This document shows, one piece after another, positions 1 to 30,307 of a DNA stretch of 64,000 nt; within the stretch, counting starts at the first letter, position 1; each line of letters starts with the position of its first letter. Source of the DNA: Lucifuga dentata (taxonomy: Eukaryota; Chordata; Actinopteri; Ophidiiformes; Bythitidae); NCBI GenBank assembly GCA_014773175.1, contig VXCM01000699.1, forward strand, positions 1-64,000, read 5' to 3'. The position numbers were made by a program, and so were the translations under genes. Below the pieces are notes generated by a model, which saw nothing but the letters and a program-made list of their open reading frames with translations, made no database searches and was not told the DNA's origin.

Positions 1-1389
1 TCTTTCAAAGTCTGTATTAAAATGTTGTTCATGTTATTTATGGCTATCAGTGACTGACAAGCCAGACAGGGAGAAACATTAAGTGCTTAATAGTCATTAA
101 TGCACACAGCATCTAAACATAGACGCTGTGTGCAATCTAAACACAGATTTAAACTGCTTTAATCATATTTTAAATCCCACCCATAAAAGCAGTGGAAATG
201 GGATTTTGGGCTTCGATTTAACAAAGTGCACTGCTGAAACAATTGTCTGTGTGCAATTTGAAATTCAGCAATTTGTATATATATCAAGGTTTAGAGGAAA
301 GTATTCCCACAGCATCGAGAGAACTGAAACAGTTTCTTAATGTCACAGCATCATGAAATACCTTCATACTTACATAACACAGAGTGCAGCTGTGTGAGCG
401 TGACGTTAGTATTTTTAGGTGCTACCTAGATTCTGCAGAGGTGAAATAGGAGGAAGGCAAAACTAAATTTTAAGAAACTGTTTTTCAACTGGTATTACAG
501 GCTTTGAAACAGATGATTGTCCTGCAAGAGGCATCAATGCAGGCATGAGCCCAAAAGCCAAAAGTGCCAAATCTCCCTGACTGTAAGTCTACCAAATCAA
601 GGTAGGCTTACAAAAGAGCAGCTCTGCAACAAACAGGGTGCAGGTCTGGTTTATTGATCATATATGGTCAAATTTTACTTATAATTTTTTTCAATATACT
701 ATCCAAGGACGTAAAGTTACAGTACATTATATCTGGTAGCTGAAGCCCCTCCCTTGTATGCAAACCTTGAAATCTGGACGTCTCACACCCTTGCCTTTGA
801 ATTTTGGCCTCATTCATACAGGTCAGGTCTTGTGGGTGGATTTGCATTCCACGCTGGCAAATTACAGTCGTCTAAAACACAAAATATCTGGACCCTCCCG
901 TTTAAATAAACAGACGTGGTCTTCCCCGCAGCATTTCTTGCAAGTAGAAACGTCAAAATTGATGCTGTGAAAATAAATAAGTTAGCCCTTGCTGCTCAAG
1001 AGTTTATCTCAATACAGGGCAGGCATAAAATTAACATACCTAAATTGCTTTAAAGCATAATATACCGCTATCTATATGCTGTGGATTGGCCAGCGCTGAC
1101 CTTTTTATGCTGTCGTTACAACAGTTTCTGCTGAAGCTGATTTTTTTTTTTTTTTTTNTTTTTTTTTTTTTTTTTTAGAGAAAAACTTGCTTCATTTGCA
1201 TATAATGTTGGCGGCCTTGTTAGAAAGAGACAGCAGATGATGGATGATTTGTTGGTGACAGTGGCGTTGGTTGTTGTTGGTTGTGTGTCACTTCCCTGAA
1301 TATGTGTATAAATACGACTGGTTGTTTCTCTCCTGTTACGTAGCATGATAGCTTTTACAGCAGTACAGTGGCATCTAGATTGATGTATA
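1..1389. other. Non-coding, probable ric1 5' intron or upstream flank
   Basis: I find no exon here that matches a known protein. The stretch is AT-rich with short open frames that lack homology or splice context. A T-homopolymer of about 36 bases interrupted by one N lies at 1141-1176. Because the first ric1 exon in this window already encodes an internal part of the propeller, the region probably belongs to a long 5' intron, but this is inference. Confidence 0.5.
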
Positions 1390-3021
1390 CAGTGCTGTGA
1401 AAAAGTATTTGCCCCCTTACAGATTTCTTCTGTTTTTGCTTTTTTGTCACACTTACATGTTTCAGATCATCAAACAAATTTTAATATCAGACAAAGATAA
1501 CTTGAGTAAATACAAAATACAGTTTTTAAATGATGGTTTCATTTATTAAGGGAAAAAAGCTATCCAAACCAACCTGGCCCTATGTGAAAAAGTAATTGCC
1601 CCCTAAACCTAATAACTGGTTGTGCCACCCTTGGCGGCAACAACTGCAATCAAGCATTTGTGATAACTGGCAGTGAGTCTTTCACATCGCTGTGGAATAA
1701 TTCTGGCCCACTCTTCTTTGCAGAATTGTTTTAATTCAGCCACACTGGAGGGTTTGCGAGCATGAACAGCCTGTTTAAGGTCATGCCACAGCATCTCAAT
1801 CGGATTTAAGTCCGGACTTTGACTAGGCCACTCCAAAACCTTCATTTTGTTTTTTTTGAGCCATTCAGAGGTGGACTTGCTGGTGTGCTTCGGATCATTG
1901 TCCTGCTGCATAACCCAAGTGCGCTTGAGCTTAAGGTCACGAACTGATGGCCGGACATTCTCCTTCAGGATTTTCTGGTAGAGAGCAGAATTCATGGTTC
2001 CATCAATTACGGCAAGTCGTCCAGGTCCTGAAGCAGCAAAGCAGCCCCAGACCATCACACTACCACCACCATGTTTGACTGTCGGTATGATGTTCTTTTT
2101 CTGAAATGCTGTGTTAGTTTTACGCCAGATGTAACGGGACGCACACCTTCCAAAAAGTTCCACTTTTGTCTCGTCAGTCCACAGAATATTTTCCCAAAAG
2201 TCTTGGGGATCATCAAGATGTTTTTTGGCAAATGTGAGACGGGCCTTTGTGTTCTTCTTGGTCAGCAGTGGTTTTCGCCTTGGAACTCTCCCATGGATGC
2301 CATTTTTGCCCAGTCTCTTTCTTATTGTTGAATCATGAACACTGACCTTAACTGAGGCAAGTGAGGTCTGCAGTGCTTTAGATGTTGTTCTGGGTTCTTT
2401 TGTGACCTCCTGGATGAGTTGTCGATGCGTAATTGGCGTAATTTTGGTAGGCCAGCCACCTCCTGGGAAGGTTCATCACTGTTCCATGTTTTCTCCATTT
2501 GTTGATAATGGCTCTCACTGTGGTTCGCTGGAGTCCCAAAGTCTTAGAAATGGCTTTGTAACCCTTTCCAGACTGATAGATGTCAATGACTTCGTTTCTC
2601 ATCTGTTCTTGAATTTCTTCAGATCGGGGCATGACGTGTTGCTTTTTGAGATCTTTTAGCCTACTTCATGTTGTCAGACAGGTTCTATTTAAGTGATTTC
2701 TTGATTCTACAGGTCTGGCAGTAATCAGGCCTGGGCGTGGCTAGTGAAATTGAACTCAGCTTTCCAAAAAATGTGGTCAATCACAGTTAATTCATCATTT
2801 AACAAGGGGGGGAAATTACTTTTTCACATAGGACCAGGTTGGTTTGGATAGCTTTTTTCCCTTAATAAATGAAATCATCATTTAAAAACTGCATTTTGTA
2901 TTTACTCAGGTTATCTTTGTCTGATATTAAAATTTGTTTGATGATCTGAAACATGTAAGTGTGACAAAAAAGCAAAAACAGAAGAAATCTGTAAGGGGGC
3001 AAATACTTTTTCACAGCACTG
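1390..3021 (-). mobile_element. Tc1-like DNA transposon with IR/DR-type termini, inactive
   Basis: The element is bounded by TA at 1388-1389 and 3022-3023, the target duplication expected for Tc1/mariner. Both ends begin CAGTGCTGTGAAAAAGTA and form inverted repeats of about 215 bp (1390-1606 and 2806-3021). Each inverted repeat holds an outer and an inner copy of a motif of the form TGTGAAAAAGTAwTTGCCCCC (left: 1395-1419 and 1582-1606; right: inner copy 2806-2830, outer copy at the end). This is the IR/DR arrangement known from Sleeping Beauty-type fish elements. The internal transposase is broken, so the copy is non-autonomous. It sits in the non-coding stretch upstream of the first visible ric1 exon. 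Confidence 0.93.
1609..2632 (-). pseudogene. Tc1-like transposase, frameshifted
   Basis: Read on the minus strand, the N-terminal part (2632 down to 2378) starts MPRSEEIQEQMRNEVIDIYQ and continues with a helix-turn-helix of the paired type (YKAISKTLGLQRTTVRAIINKW), the DNA-binding domain of Tc1 transposases. The C-terminal part (2163 down to 1609) holds the catalytic region: VKHGGGSVMVWGCF, then the second catalytic Asp in QQDNDPKHTS, and the final Glu in SPDLNPIEMLW. The two parts lie in different frames and the middle (2164-2377) contains stops and shifts that remove the region around the first catalytic Asp. The protein cannot be made as one chain, so this is a dead gene in a recognisable element. 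Confidence 0.9.
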
Positions 3022-3898
3022 TAGGTACAGTATGTGTGTATGTACAGTATGTTTGTTCATCTCTGACATCTGTAGTGAAGTCTGAGAATAAAAAAAAACA
3101 CTTAACCCATGCAAATTACTCGTGGTGACAGCTAAACTCACGGGTTATTAAATGTACTTGCATCAGCCCCACTATTCCTCCTGAGCGTGAACCGATCGCT
3201 TTGCAGCTACGTGGGCGGCGTGGAGGAAGTGTCACGTTGAGTAATCTCACATAAGGAAAGCGCTCGAGTCAGCAGAAGAGTCAGTCAGCTCTCAAAGGCC
3301 ACGAGATCGACAAAACACAGGACGGCAGCCAAGACCCGGATCAGAAGCAGACAGCATCAAAACAAACTGCACACAGGAAGAATCCATAATTAACTGTGTC
3401 TACTGGATCAATGTAAATGCGTACAAGTGTGTTAACTCTGAATAGACTGGCGCAAAGGTATTTGTAGTTGAATATTACACAATTATTAACATACGTTTTT
3501 ATGTAAGTGCGTAATTTTAACCAGACTGCACTTCTGCATAAAACCATAGCACAGAAGCAAGTGATATTGTCTGAAAAATAGCATATTGCAGGATCAGACC
3601 GACTGTTGTAGCTGTGGTAGAGCAATTTCATGATATTATTTGCTGTCTTTATATAGTATCCCTGTACTTTGGATGTTTTAGGTTTGTACGGTGGCTGAGA
3701 AGGGCGAAACACATCCACAAATCAAAAAACACATTCACAAATCAGAAAACTCTTTAACAAATTACGAAACACTTTAAAAAAAAAAAAATCACAAAATGCT
3801 AACAAATTCAGAAACACTTTTACAATTTAGAAAANAAAAAAAAAAAAATCACAAAACGCTAACAAATTCAGAAACACTTTTACAATTTAGAAAATACT
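3022..3898. other. Non-coding spacer with a degenerate tandem repeat
   Basis: No exon is recognisable. From about 3716 to 3895 there is a degenerate tandem array with a unit of roughly 20-24 bases resembling CACAAATCAGAAAACACTTT. A single N at 3835 separates two nearly identical 60-base copies, which fits the assembly artefact seen elsewhere in the window. The TTAA element starting at 3899 follows directly. Confidence 0.5.
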
Positions 3899-4236
3899 TT
3901 AAAGGATCATACCACCCATTTTTCATGTTTGAGCCTAATCTATTCAATTTTCATACATGTAACATTACTGATAATCATTTCCCAAAGCATACTACTGGAA
4001 CGGTGAGTTAAATTTTTTTTTTCCTATACATTCCAGACTGCCATTGGTTTCAGTTCATTCTGGTACACTATTAAAATCAACTTGTTGATATTTGAAACGT
4101 TCTTGGGATAGGTAATCCATCATCGTGAACAACACGTATATTCAGGTTTTTTCGAAGTTTTGTAATTTTAGTGTTTAAGCCCAATAACAAGAGCGGAGTG
4201 GAACGTATGTCTCCACCGGGGAAAGATGGAAGGAGT
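3899..4236 (+). mobile_element. TTAA-flanked MITE, copy 1, 3' truncated
   Basis: The left end reads TTAAAGGATCATACCACCC followed by the family signature GTTTGAGCCTAAT, then the conserved inner segments TGCCATTGGTTTCAGTTCATT and GTATGTCTCCACCGGGG. Similarity stops shortly afterwards and no right terminal repeat is present, so about half of the element is missing. Same orientation as copies 2 and 10. Confidence 0.85.
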
Positions 4237-5144
4237 TCATAGGAGCTTGTGTTTCCTTAAATACATCAGTGCATCGTGCATGTTTTTTATAAGTCCAATA
4301 TCAGGAAATGCTGTCAAGGGCGGAAGCTGCTGTTCAGGAGTCAGTGTGGCAGAGGGCAGGACGTGTTTCTCCCAAAACACCACTGCTTGTCCTTGAAGCT
4401 GCTCTGCTGCATGTATCAGGTGTTGGCAGGAGCCACCACAAAACACACACACATATATACAGACAAAAATACTCATTTATTTGAGTAGTGGAGGCGTAAC
4501 GTCATTCATTTTGAAAGAAATAGCATCAGTCAGATAACCTCTGCCTCGCTGTCTGCTTCTCTTTTCTCACTCTCAGTTCCTCCCATAATCCCACCTGTTA
4601 TAGCGAGGCCAAAGTACACATGAATGAAAGCTGTGAATGTGTCTGGGAAAGCAGCGAGTCAAACCCAAACCCCAGCAGCCAAACACAACAGGGAGCAGGT
4701 GCAGGAGTTAAAAATACCAGACCACATCCACTCTGTCACTTCCTGGGCTCCAGAAACAAGTTTGGTTCTTATTCCTGGCGAGTAAAAAAATATTGAAGCG
4801 TTACGTGAGGGTATTGGCTTTACACTCTCTCTCCCTCTGTGTGTGTGTGTGTGTGATACGTAATTAAACAGTTCATTTGGGTGGTTAAAAACGTGTGTTT
4901 ACTGAAGCAGCCACACGTTGTTTAAGGCAAACACTGGTGCATGGTCGCAGGCCACATGTGGGCTCCAGCTGCAGCTACATGTGAAATGTTAAATTAAACT
5001 TTTGCACTCTCATAATCCTTTGCTCCTTGATGAATAGCTAAGCTTAGAAACTCATTTAATCATCTTTGCTTTGCCCCTTGTTACAGTATTCCTTAGCTGT
5101 GTTAGGTTTTTATAATAGTTTCATTTTTACTTTTTGTTTTAGCT

Positions 5145-5900
5145 TTTTTTTTTTTTTTTTTTNTTTTTTTTTTTTTTTTTTGTAACTCTTTTTATTTGCA
5201 GGTCTTTGACAATACAATACAGTAATACCACACAATATTATAATACAATAATTTGTGGAACCGATCTGCCCCACTCCCCCTTTTTTTGTTCTGAGAACTT
5301 CAAAAGAAAGAAGGAAAAAGGACAAAAAAAATTAAACAATAAAAACTAAAAACAGCAAGAAGCACATTCACCTTGTTCCACTGACTCTACAGATACACAG
5401 AAGAACAGAGCACTTTAACTACTAGCAGAAATGCCATTATATGGTAACTACCTATGACCAGTCTCAGTCACATCAAACAGCACAAAAAAATTCCAGAGGG
5501 ATCCATTGAGTCCACCACTGGCTGCCGGATTTTAATAAGACCCTCAATATTGTCATGTGAGATGAATGTTAGTTTTTCGAGTGGGAGAATTTTTAATTTT
5601 TCCTCATACAAGTCCTCCATCGTGGGTGCATTCTTAGAGATCCAGTGTCTCAGAATCACGTTTCTTGTTATTTTTGTGGCATTTTTATCTTTTTTTTTGT
5701 TTTGTTTTGTTTTTTTTACTATGAGACCGTTGCCTAGAGATCAGTTTTGAAAATAAAGTAAATTCTGAAGAACAATTGAGTACTCTTTTATGTGTGTCTA
5801 GATAGGTGTGAAAAAACAAACAGGAAATGTACAGGGCAACCTCTTTGTTGAATTTTAAGCAAGATGTGATCATGGGTTCATTCTGATTCACCACAACATG
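5145..5900 (-). mobile_element. Possible LINE 3' end relic (L1/Tx1-like)
   Basis: On the minus strand an open stretch of 63 residues (5659 down to 5468) reads RHWISKNAPTMEDLYEEKL followed by a hydrophobic helix-like segment, reminiscent of the conserved Trp-x-x-x-x-x-Pro-Thr region found after the reverse transcriptase in L1/Tx1-type ORF2 proteins. A poly-T tract at 5145-5181 lies where the poly-A tail of a minus-strand LINE would be. The assignment rests on a weak motif plus the tail; a protein search would decide it. Confidence 0.4.
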
Positions 5901-6894
5901 CAGTGGAAGTTGAGACATCTGTTCTCACAGGTTAGGGATTTTTAAGGCACACAGGCAGCTACTGTGGATTTTTTCCATCCCTGGTGTTTTGTCAGCAGCA
6001 GAACAGAAAAAGATATACGCATATTCTGATGTATTCGACTGCAGGCACCTGATGCTGTCTCCACAATTCTGTAGAGAGATAGCATTTGTTCCCAAAAAGC
6101 AGGAAACATTGCAAAAAATGTGGATTATGTTGAATTTTTGGTGGTCACCAGTTTTGGTAGATAAATGTAAAAATGGATTGGGAGCTTTTTATGAGTAATT
6201 TTGTGTAGGAATGTTTTTCACTCTACCAACATCATCATCAGTAAAGCAGCTCCAAAAGTAAAGCTAAAATCTTGGTAAACTTAATTTATTATGCTTTTTA
6301 TTCAGCCTAATTAGCCTTATTCTTCCATTAGCTAATTAGTTTTAGTTGCATGAAATGTGGTCTGTTCTGCAGAAAATTGCACCAAATTCTTGATCCGTGA
6401 CATGCGTCCTTGCTGAAAAATGTCCCTGTGTACTGTTGGGTGAGTCTAAAAACAGAGTGGAACATTTTGGCCTTGGATAGAAACCAAGACACACAGAAAA
6501 AAAAAAAAGAATTAAATGGTAAAAAGTATTTCCTCTGTTTAAAGAACTTCATCCTTGAACTCCTGCCACACAAACAGCTCTGTCTTATCCTCTCTTTTTC
6601 TCACTCTGTCTCCTGCTGACATTTTTCTTCTCTCATACACTCGGCTAAACATAGCGTCAGCCACAGTTTAGGAGTGTGATTACATTCACCCTGAGGTCTG
6701 CAGGGTGAGCCAGCAGCCAGACATCTGGCAAACAGCTGGTAGATTGACTTCAGGGCCACCGCCTGGGCAAATCTGGCTTTTATTGTATGGCAGTCCCCTT
6801 TTCTAAGTCTCCTTACCCTCCAATTACACTACAAAGCTAATGGAGGTGAGAAATCTCCTGTTTTTGGCTTCTTTGAGGGAACCCCCCCCCCAAA

Positions 6895-6926
<32 letters not shown>

Positions 6927-7739
6927 AACAGTTAGTCAAGACACCAGACAACCACTGGAAAATTCAGTCAATAGATCATCTCACGCCCGGTCAGCTGATA
7001 CATATCTTACATCTGCATTCTGCTACTGCTTGTTTGTGTACTGTTTATACTTGTTTGCAATTCCCAGGGGTATCTACTGTTGCACAGGCAAAACATACAG
7101 AGTTTAGTAGTATGAACGTAGCAAGAGCACTTATGTTCAGCTGTACGTCTTGCATGAACCTATTATATGAAACGTAGATTTCAAATTTTTGAGTAGGACA
7201 CCGGCCCACTGCAACGACTGCGAAAGCCGTTTAGACATGTAAAACATTGAGGCTTAACTAGGCCATTACCTTGTTTACATGTTCCTGCTGACTCGCCACT
7301 TTCTCTGCAGAAGCCCCTGTATTTCTTTCTACTTCCAAGAGTACAGACAAGAGCACTTCCACTCTGCTTTTTTCCTCTCCTTTCCTGCTCATTTGTGTTT
7401 TTACTGCACTGCCTAAATCCTTTGATGTTTCCTTCAGTGTAACAATAATGGTCACAGCTGGTTGAAATTTTAAAGAAGTCCAAGATGGTCAAAAGGAAAG
7501 AAGTATTACATGAAGCATTAAATCAGATGATTATCATGAGATCCACTGCACAGTTATTATCTCATGGAATTTGGATTGGAAGGCTGCTGGAGACATACGA
7601 AGCATCTCAGTTGTAGCCTTCTCCCTTTATCTCTTCTTATCCACCTTGTTTCTCTGATCTGACAAGACTAGGTGAAGTAAACTTAATCGCAGGCCTGTGG
7701 GTGAATGGGTCCGTGAACACTATCATGTATACAGCGCTA

Positions 7740-7930
7740 TGGAACAGAGTCATTCCTATAGGTCCTATATTCCCAGGGTCCTATGTTCCCCAGCTCTGTA
7801 TAATGCAATACAACACATAATGGGTTAGGGTTAGGGTTAGTCTGTTAACACACACTCAATCTTCTGTTAACACTTAATGTGTGTTAACAGAAGATTGAAC
7901 TGGGGAATATAGGATCCTGGGAGCATAGAT
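7740..7930. repeat. Small inverted-repeat element with telomere-like core
   Basis: Ends are inverted relatives: CAGGGTCCTATGTTCCCCAG near 7776-7795 against CTGGGGAATATAGGATCCTG near 7902-7921. The core holds a perfect 18-bp hairpin, TCAATCTTCTGTTAACAC (7856-7873) against its complement at 7881-7898, with a 7-base loop. Just left of it lies GGGTTAGGGTTAGGGTTAG (7822-7840). A related sequence occurs at 32282-32405, so this is a dispersed repeat, not unique sequence. Confidence 0.7.
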
Positions 7931-8743
7931 ACACTTCGTATCGAACCATACAAGAAAAACACAAGGTGGATGATTGAAATTCGTCCTAGGATGCTAATGC
8001 TAGCACTCACACCCATCCCCCTCTTATCTTTGATGCTAACTCCAATTCCTTGGCTTCTTTAAACAGCGTGCCTTTGAAGGTACAGTAGCTAGTTAGTCAC
8101 ACTCGTGATTCCTCTTTGTGCCCACATGGCCCCCCCTCTGGGAAGGAATCCATGCCGGGAGAATATGTGGGTTCTGTGGGTGGCTCCTGGCACTCACACA
8201 GTTGAAGACTTTACATTGACAGGAACTTCAAAGTCAGCGATGTGAAATGGCCTTCTATTTTGCTGTAAAGGACGTGAGCTTTTACTGCTCATGTATATCA
8301 GCTTATTGAAATAGCTTCCTAAATAGATCAATAAAAGTGAATACAGTGAGTAAATAAATGCAGGTCTGAGTTATTAACCAAATTTCAAATTGCCGTTTTT
8401 CTGCTACAGAGCTGCAAAATTTATAGCAGATGCACAGCTTCAGCAGTTTATTCTTCATTTTGACTTTCTAGTGCAGTTTAACTGAAAAGTTAGGGAAAGA
8501 AAAATAACCTTTTGATTATAACTCAAACTGTTCTTTACAACAGTCTAGCATGAGTAAATGTGTTTTAACTGAAACCCTATCCCTTCTCCTCAGAGTTAGC
8601 ATTCATTTATATTCCCAGGATCAGTATTTTGATCTTCTGGCTTTCTAGATTCAAGTTAGCTCAATGTTCATCAAAAGATCTGTGAACACTGTAACAGTCC
8701 TGAATGTGAAATGAGATATGCAACAATTCACACCTCTTCTGCT

Positions 8744-8776
<33 letters not shown>

Positions 8777-11327
8777 TCATTTTCACCACACACACAAACA
8801 CACAAATGCAGGCACACACAGTTTTGTTACTCATCTCTCTGGATGCATGTGTGAAGGGATTCCCTGTGGTAGATTCAATCTAAATTGAATGTAACAGAAA
8901 GCAGATCTGGTTTAGCTGCTTGATCAGGGCAATCAAAAATCTGATTTATTTTTTCATGGTTGCCACATGTGGATCATATTCACATGTCAAGTGAAGCTAT
9001 AAAATGTGGGTCATTGCTATGATCATCTGTACTATATATAGTGCTATGTGAATATGATGAAGTGGCTGTTTTACCTCTGCGACTTCACTGCACAAGTAAA
9101 AATACTATTTCTTTCAAGTACTAATCCACGATACACGAGAGATAATCAATAATGTGAATTATGTAATGTATTAGTAAAGGTTTTACAAGCATTTATGGCA
9201 GCAGTGCTTCTTTGTTATGTTGTTCTTTAAAGCCAATTTCATGCATGTTAATTGTTCCACGCTCCTTTGTTACATCAGTTTGTTCTCCTTTCACCACCCA
9301 CATGCTAATCCTTCGTTTCTATCGATATCTGACATGTATGACAGTTGTGCATTTCAAGGCTACAATATTTCACTCCAGAAAAACTAGCTCAGTGTATGCC
9401 ATCACATCGGCTGCGTGGTCAGTCTGCTTTGTTATTTAACTAAGAGGCTGCCGTAGAAAAGCCCATGTGTCGCGAGCATGGGAGTGTTATGGGAGTGTTT
9501 TCTGCGTGAGACATGGTTTGCAAATTTCTGGAAAGTTTTGCGACTTAAGTAATCAGAGTTGATTCAATGCGTGTTCGCACTGTACCATTTTGATGGCATT
9601 TTGCAGGCCAAAGGTAACATGGAACTTGCAGAATATAGGAAGTTGTTATTTTATGGAGTCATTTGGCTGTGATATGCCGACTGGACCGGCCCGTTTGTAA
9701 GGAAGTCAAGTGCAGGCGACAGCGGACAGTATGAGGACATGTGGAGAGATGAGACAAGATGTGTCGTTCTTCTGCTCAGTTGTTACCTTAGGGTGTTAAA
9801 GACATCTTGAAAAATTGCTAAAGGTATTCTGCTGAGCCATTTGTTTGTTGCGGTCCCCAATGATGAGAACTCTCCTCATAGTCGCTACAGTAACATCATG
9901 TGTGCTATGGTCGGGTTTAACTGCACTCTCCTGAGACTTAATATCATAATTACCTCAGTCAGTCAGGTAATGAAGAACTGAACTACAGTTTGTTTGAATA
10001 TTTTAATAATTTTGTAGAACACTTCTTTTTATCTTGAAAAACACAATTGTTTGCATTATTGGCATTTCTTGTGGTTTTTATGTCAATTTTTGGCATGTTG
10101 GAATGCTGCAGTCGAGCTGTTATTGGCCTTTGCAGAGGGAATCTCATCAGCCGTTCTGTAGTGCTAATGAATTTAGCAGGCCTGTGTTTGGCTCCGTTTC
10201 TGCTCTCTGGCTGGAGCCACTCTTTTCTCGCCAAGCTTCCCCGTGGCTCCATCATGCATCGCAGTTGTAGCTCCGCTCTCATTGGCTTCACCCTGTCTCT
10301 GGTTTGGTTTTTTCACTGCTGTGGTGCTGTGTTGGCCCGCAACCAACAGCACTGTCAACACACCAGAAATGTCTAGAGTTACTCAGGACAGTGCCATCAA
10401 CTACGGGCAAAACAATCCCATACAATGAGGCAGTTGATATAAGACTGTAAAGAGCAAAAACGTGGATTTTAGGTTGACTTTTATCCCAAGATAAAAGTCC
10501 TGGTTCTATGTGGCTCTGTTGCAAGAAAGACACTGTTTTTTGTGCAGCCATTGTGACAGAATGGCACATTATTGCTGACAGAGAAGTCTAGATCATGTTA
10601 CAAATTCGGTTTCAGTTCACAGTTCCCTGACAGCAGTGTGTGTGTGTTTGTGTGTGCATGCTTATGTTTCTTGTTCTGCTATGAAAACAGCAGGAAATCT
10701 GAAATCATTCAACAGCAGCAACCTATCAAACACTATAGAATCAGCATGCAAAGGCATGGGAAACTTTGCAGCAAAGTACAATAGGAGACAGGCATCACAA
10801 ACAGCTAACTGTACAACACTGTGTGTGGTTTGTGTGCAAGTAAACATAGTGTTACTGTAACTGTTTATAAAAGGATTCAAATGAAGTCCGCTAAGGCAAC
10901 TGCCTGGAACACTACAAAGCCAGGACTTGTGAAACAGTGATAGTTGCTCGTGATTTTGTGCCACACCTTGGGTATCATTCCTCGCATGTAATGCATTTGG
11001 ACTTTCAGGCTAATTGATGAGCTAATGGATCAAGCTAATTGTAACTTTCAAATTTCAGAAAATATTCTGCTAAAGTGAAATCAACCCATTAATGATGAAC
11101 ATTAAGCCCACATGTCTGAATTTGTCTGGATGCAATAAACCACCGTAACCACCAACCCTCAACTGTCCATCTGTAATATAGCAGACAGCTATTAGTACGC
11201 AGTCTTTTTGTCCCTCCATCTGTCTTTGTCTCGGTTACTTTCCTTCCACCACTCTGCCTGATACTACAGTGCTTGACCAAACATATTGATCATGTTTTGA
11301 TAGTAATTATCCTCTCTCTGTTTTCAG

Positions 11328-28612
<17,285 letters not shown>

Positions 28613-28732
28613 ATCCTGGAGCCTCATATGAACGCTGACCTGTGGACTCTGGACCCTTAAAGGAAAAGGAAAGGGAAGAAGCAGCAGCAACTGACTGGAA
28701 ATAAACCATACTTGTGTGTGTGTGCCTGTGTG

Positions 28733-28738
28733 TGTGGA

Positions 28739-28774
<36 letters not shown>
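28733..28774. repeat. GT microsatellite in ric1 3' region
   Basis: A run of GT units interrupted by GGATGC just upstream, about 120 bases after the ric1 stop codon. Confidence 0.95.
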
Positions 28775-28775
<1 letters not shown>

Positions 28776-29711
28776 ACATCGAGTACCTCTCCTGCAGTTC
28801 CTTACTTTAGTCAGTATTACCCACTCTTCAGATTTGCCCTTCTTGTCGACTAGAGCTCCCACAGAGCAACACACCTTGACAAAGACGCCGGAGCACAACC
28901 ACAAACGTCTCTAACAGGCATCATGTCACCAAAACGTCCTGTCAGAAAGAAGGCTACCTGTGTCGCCGTGTGTTTTCAGGAGTTTGGAAGCACGGGAAAA
29001 GGCGTGTTTGATCACGGCTTCATGTTACGTTGTCGAGCGTCACATAGATCAAAGCCCTGGTCATCAAACATTTTCAAGAGTCACTGAAGTGTGTCTGAGC
29101 CTACAGTACGCGTTTATGTGCACAAGAGGTGTTTCATGCTTTCATACCTCATGCGGTTTTAAAATATTTTGTGATACCTTTTTTGATAATGTACCAGATA
29201 ACATTATTATTATTTTTCTATCAATTATCTCCTTGCTCCCTTTGTTAAAGAAAAGCAGTCATGGTATGAATTATATGTAATTCTTGAAAAATGACGACCT
29301 TGAGATTTCTAAAAAGAGTCCACTACTGTGAGTGCAGATTAGTTTGTTAACACTGAGCAGCATTTTTCACAAAGCAGATGAGGGTTCAACAGACTTTTTA
29401 CACACTGAATGGAGTCGGTATCATCCGTTTGCTCGTTTTTCTCCTGGCGGTCCAGATTTTAGATGACAAGGAAACAGATGCAATGAAGGCTGTGGGAAAA
29501 ATCATTGCTATGAAGACCAAAACATATGATGATGCTTTATCCAACTTTTACACATGTTTGGTGTGTGTAAAGAGAGAGATTCATAGTTTGTTTCCTGTCT
29601 TCAATGAGGAAGATAAGGTCCTGTCTGTTGTAACTTATTTGACTTTCCCCTTGTTGCCAGATCGTTTGATGCACAATTTATTCGCATGAACTGGGACGGG
29701 TCAGTATCATT

Positions 29712-30307
29712 TTAAATGACAATACCAGCGGTTTTTGATCATTTCAGCCCATAATTGCAACCCGCATACACGTTAAGTTACTGATAACAATTTATTCACA
29801 ACATGCGACTGAAGTGGTAAATTTTAGAATTGTTTTTCCTACCTTCCAGGCTGCCATTGGTTTCAGTTCATTCCAGTACGCTATTAAAATTGACTTGTAG
29901 AGACTTGAAACGTGCTTNTTTTTTTTTTTTTTTTTGTCAAATAACTTTATTTAAAACAATCCAACATGGAGCTGCACAGTAGACAGCGTATGCCTCCGCT
30001 AGGGAATATAGTCCCAGGACTTTTACTGAGAAATTAAAAATGACCGTCCCTTCTACATGCCAAAATACCAGGTAATAGCAGGTGAAACATTGGATTTTTA
30101 AGGCAGGTGTATCGACTGAACATTTGATTTTTTAAAGATTAGGGGATTTGGCAAAAAAAAAAAAAAGNAAAAAAAAAAAAAAAGGTGAAGTAAAACAGGG
30201 TTTTTTTTTTCTTTTTCTGTTTTACTAAAAATTGCTTTTTGGGTAACGTGTATGCAGCTAATATTTATGGGGTTTAAAAACACAGAATTGCAGGTATGGT
30301 CCTTTAA
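29712..30307 (+). mobile_element. TTAA-flanked MITE, subfamily B
   Basis: Left end TTAAATGACAATACCAGCGG, right end GGTATGGTCCTTTAA. The inner segment CTGCCATTGGTTTCAGTTCA is shared with subfamily A, but the terminal region differs (CATTTCAGCCCA instead of GTTTGAGCCTAA). Poly-T and poly-A tracts with Ns (29919, about 30168) mark unresolved lengths. Confidence 0.85.

Larger units (their letters stand above)
4237..11327. other. Long non-coding stretch upstream of the first ric1 exon seen
   Basis: No exon could be assigned in about 7 kb. It contains a T-homopolymer with an N (5145-5181), a probable LINE 3' end (5183-5900), an inverted-repeat element (7740-7930), a poly-T tract (8747-8775) and short CA/GT runs. 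I looked for the conserved upstream propeller exons of ric1 and did not find them, so either they lie before the window or their divergence hid them. Confidence 0.55.

Noticed and set aside
7822..7840. Interstitial telomere
   Set aside because: Only three GGGTTA units inside a small repeat element, far too short for a telomeric relic.
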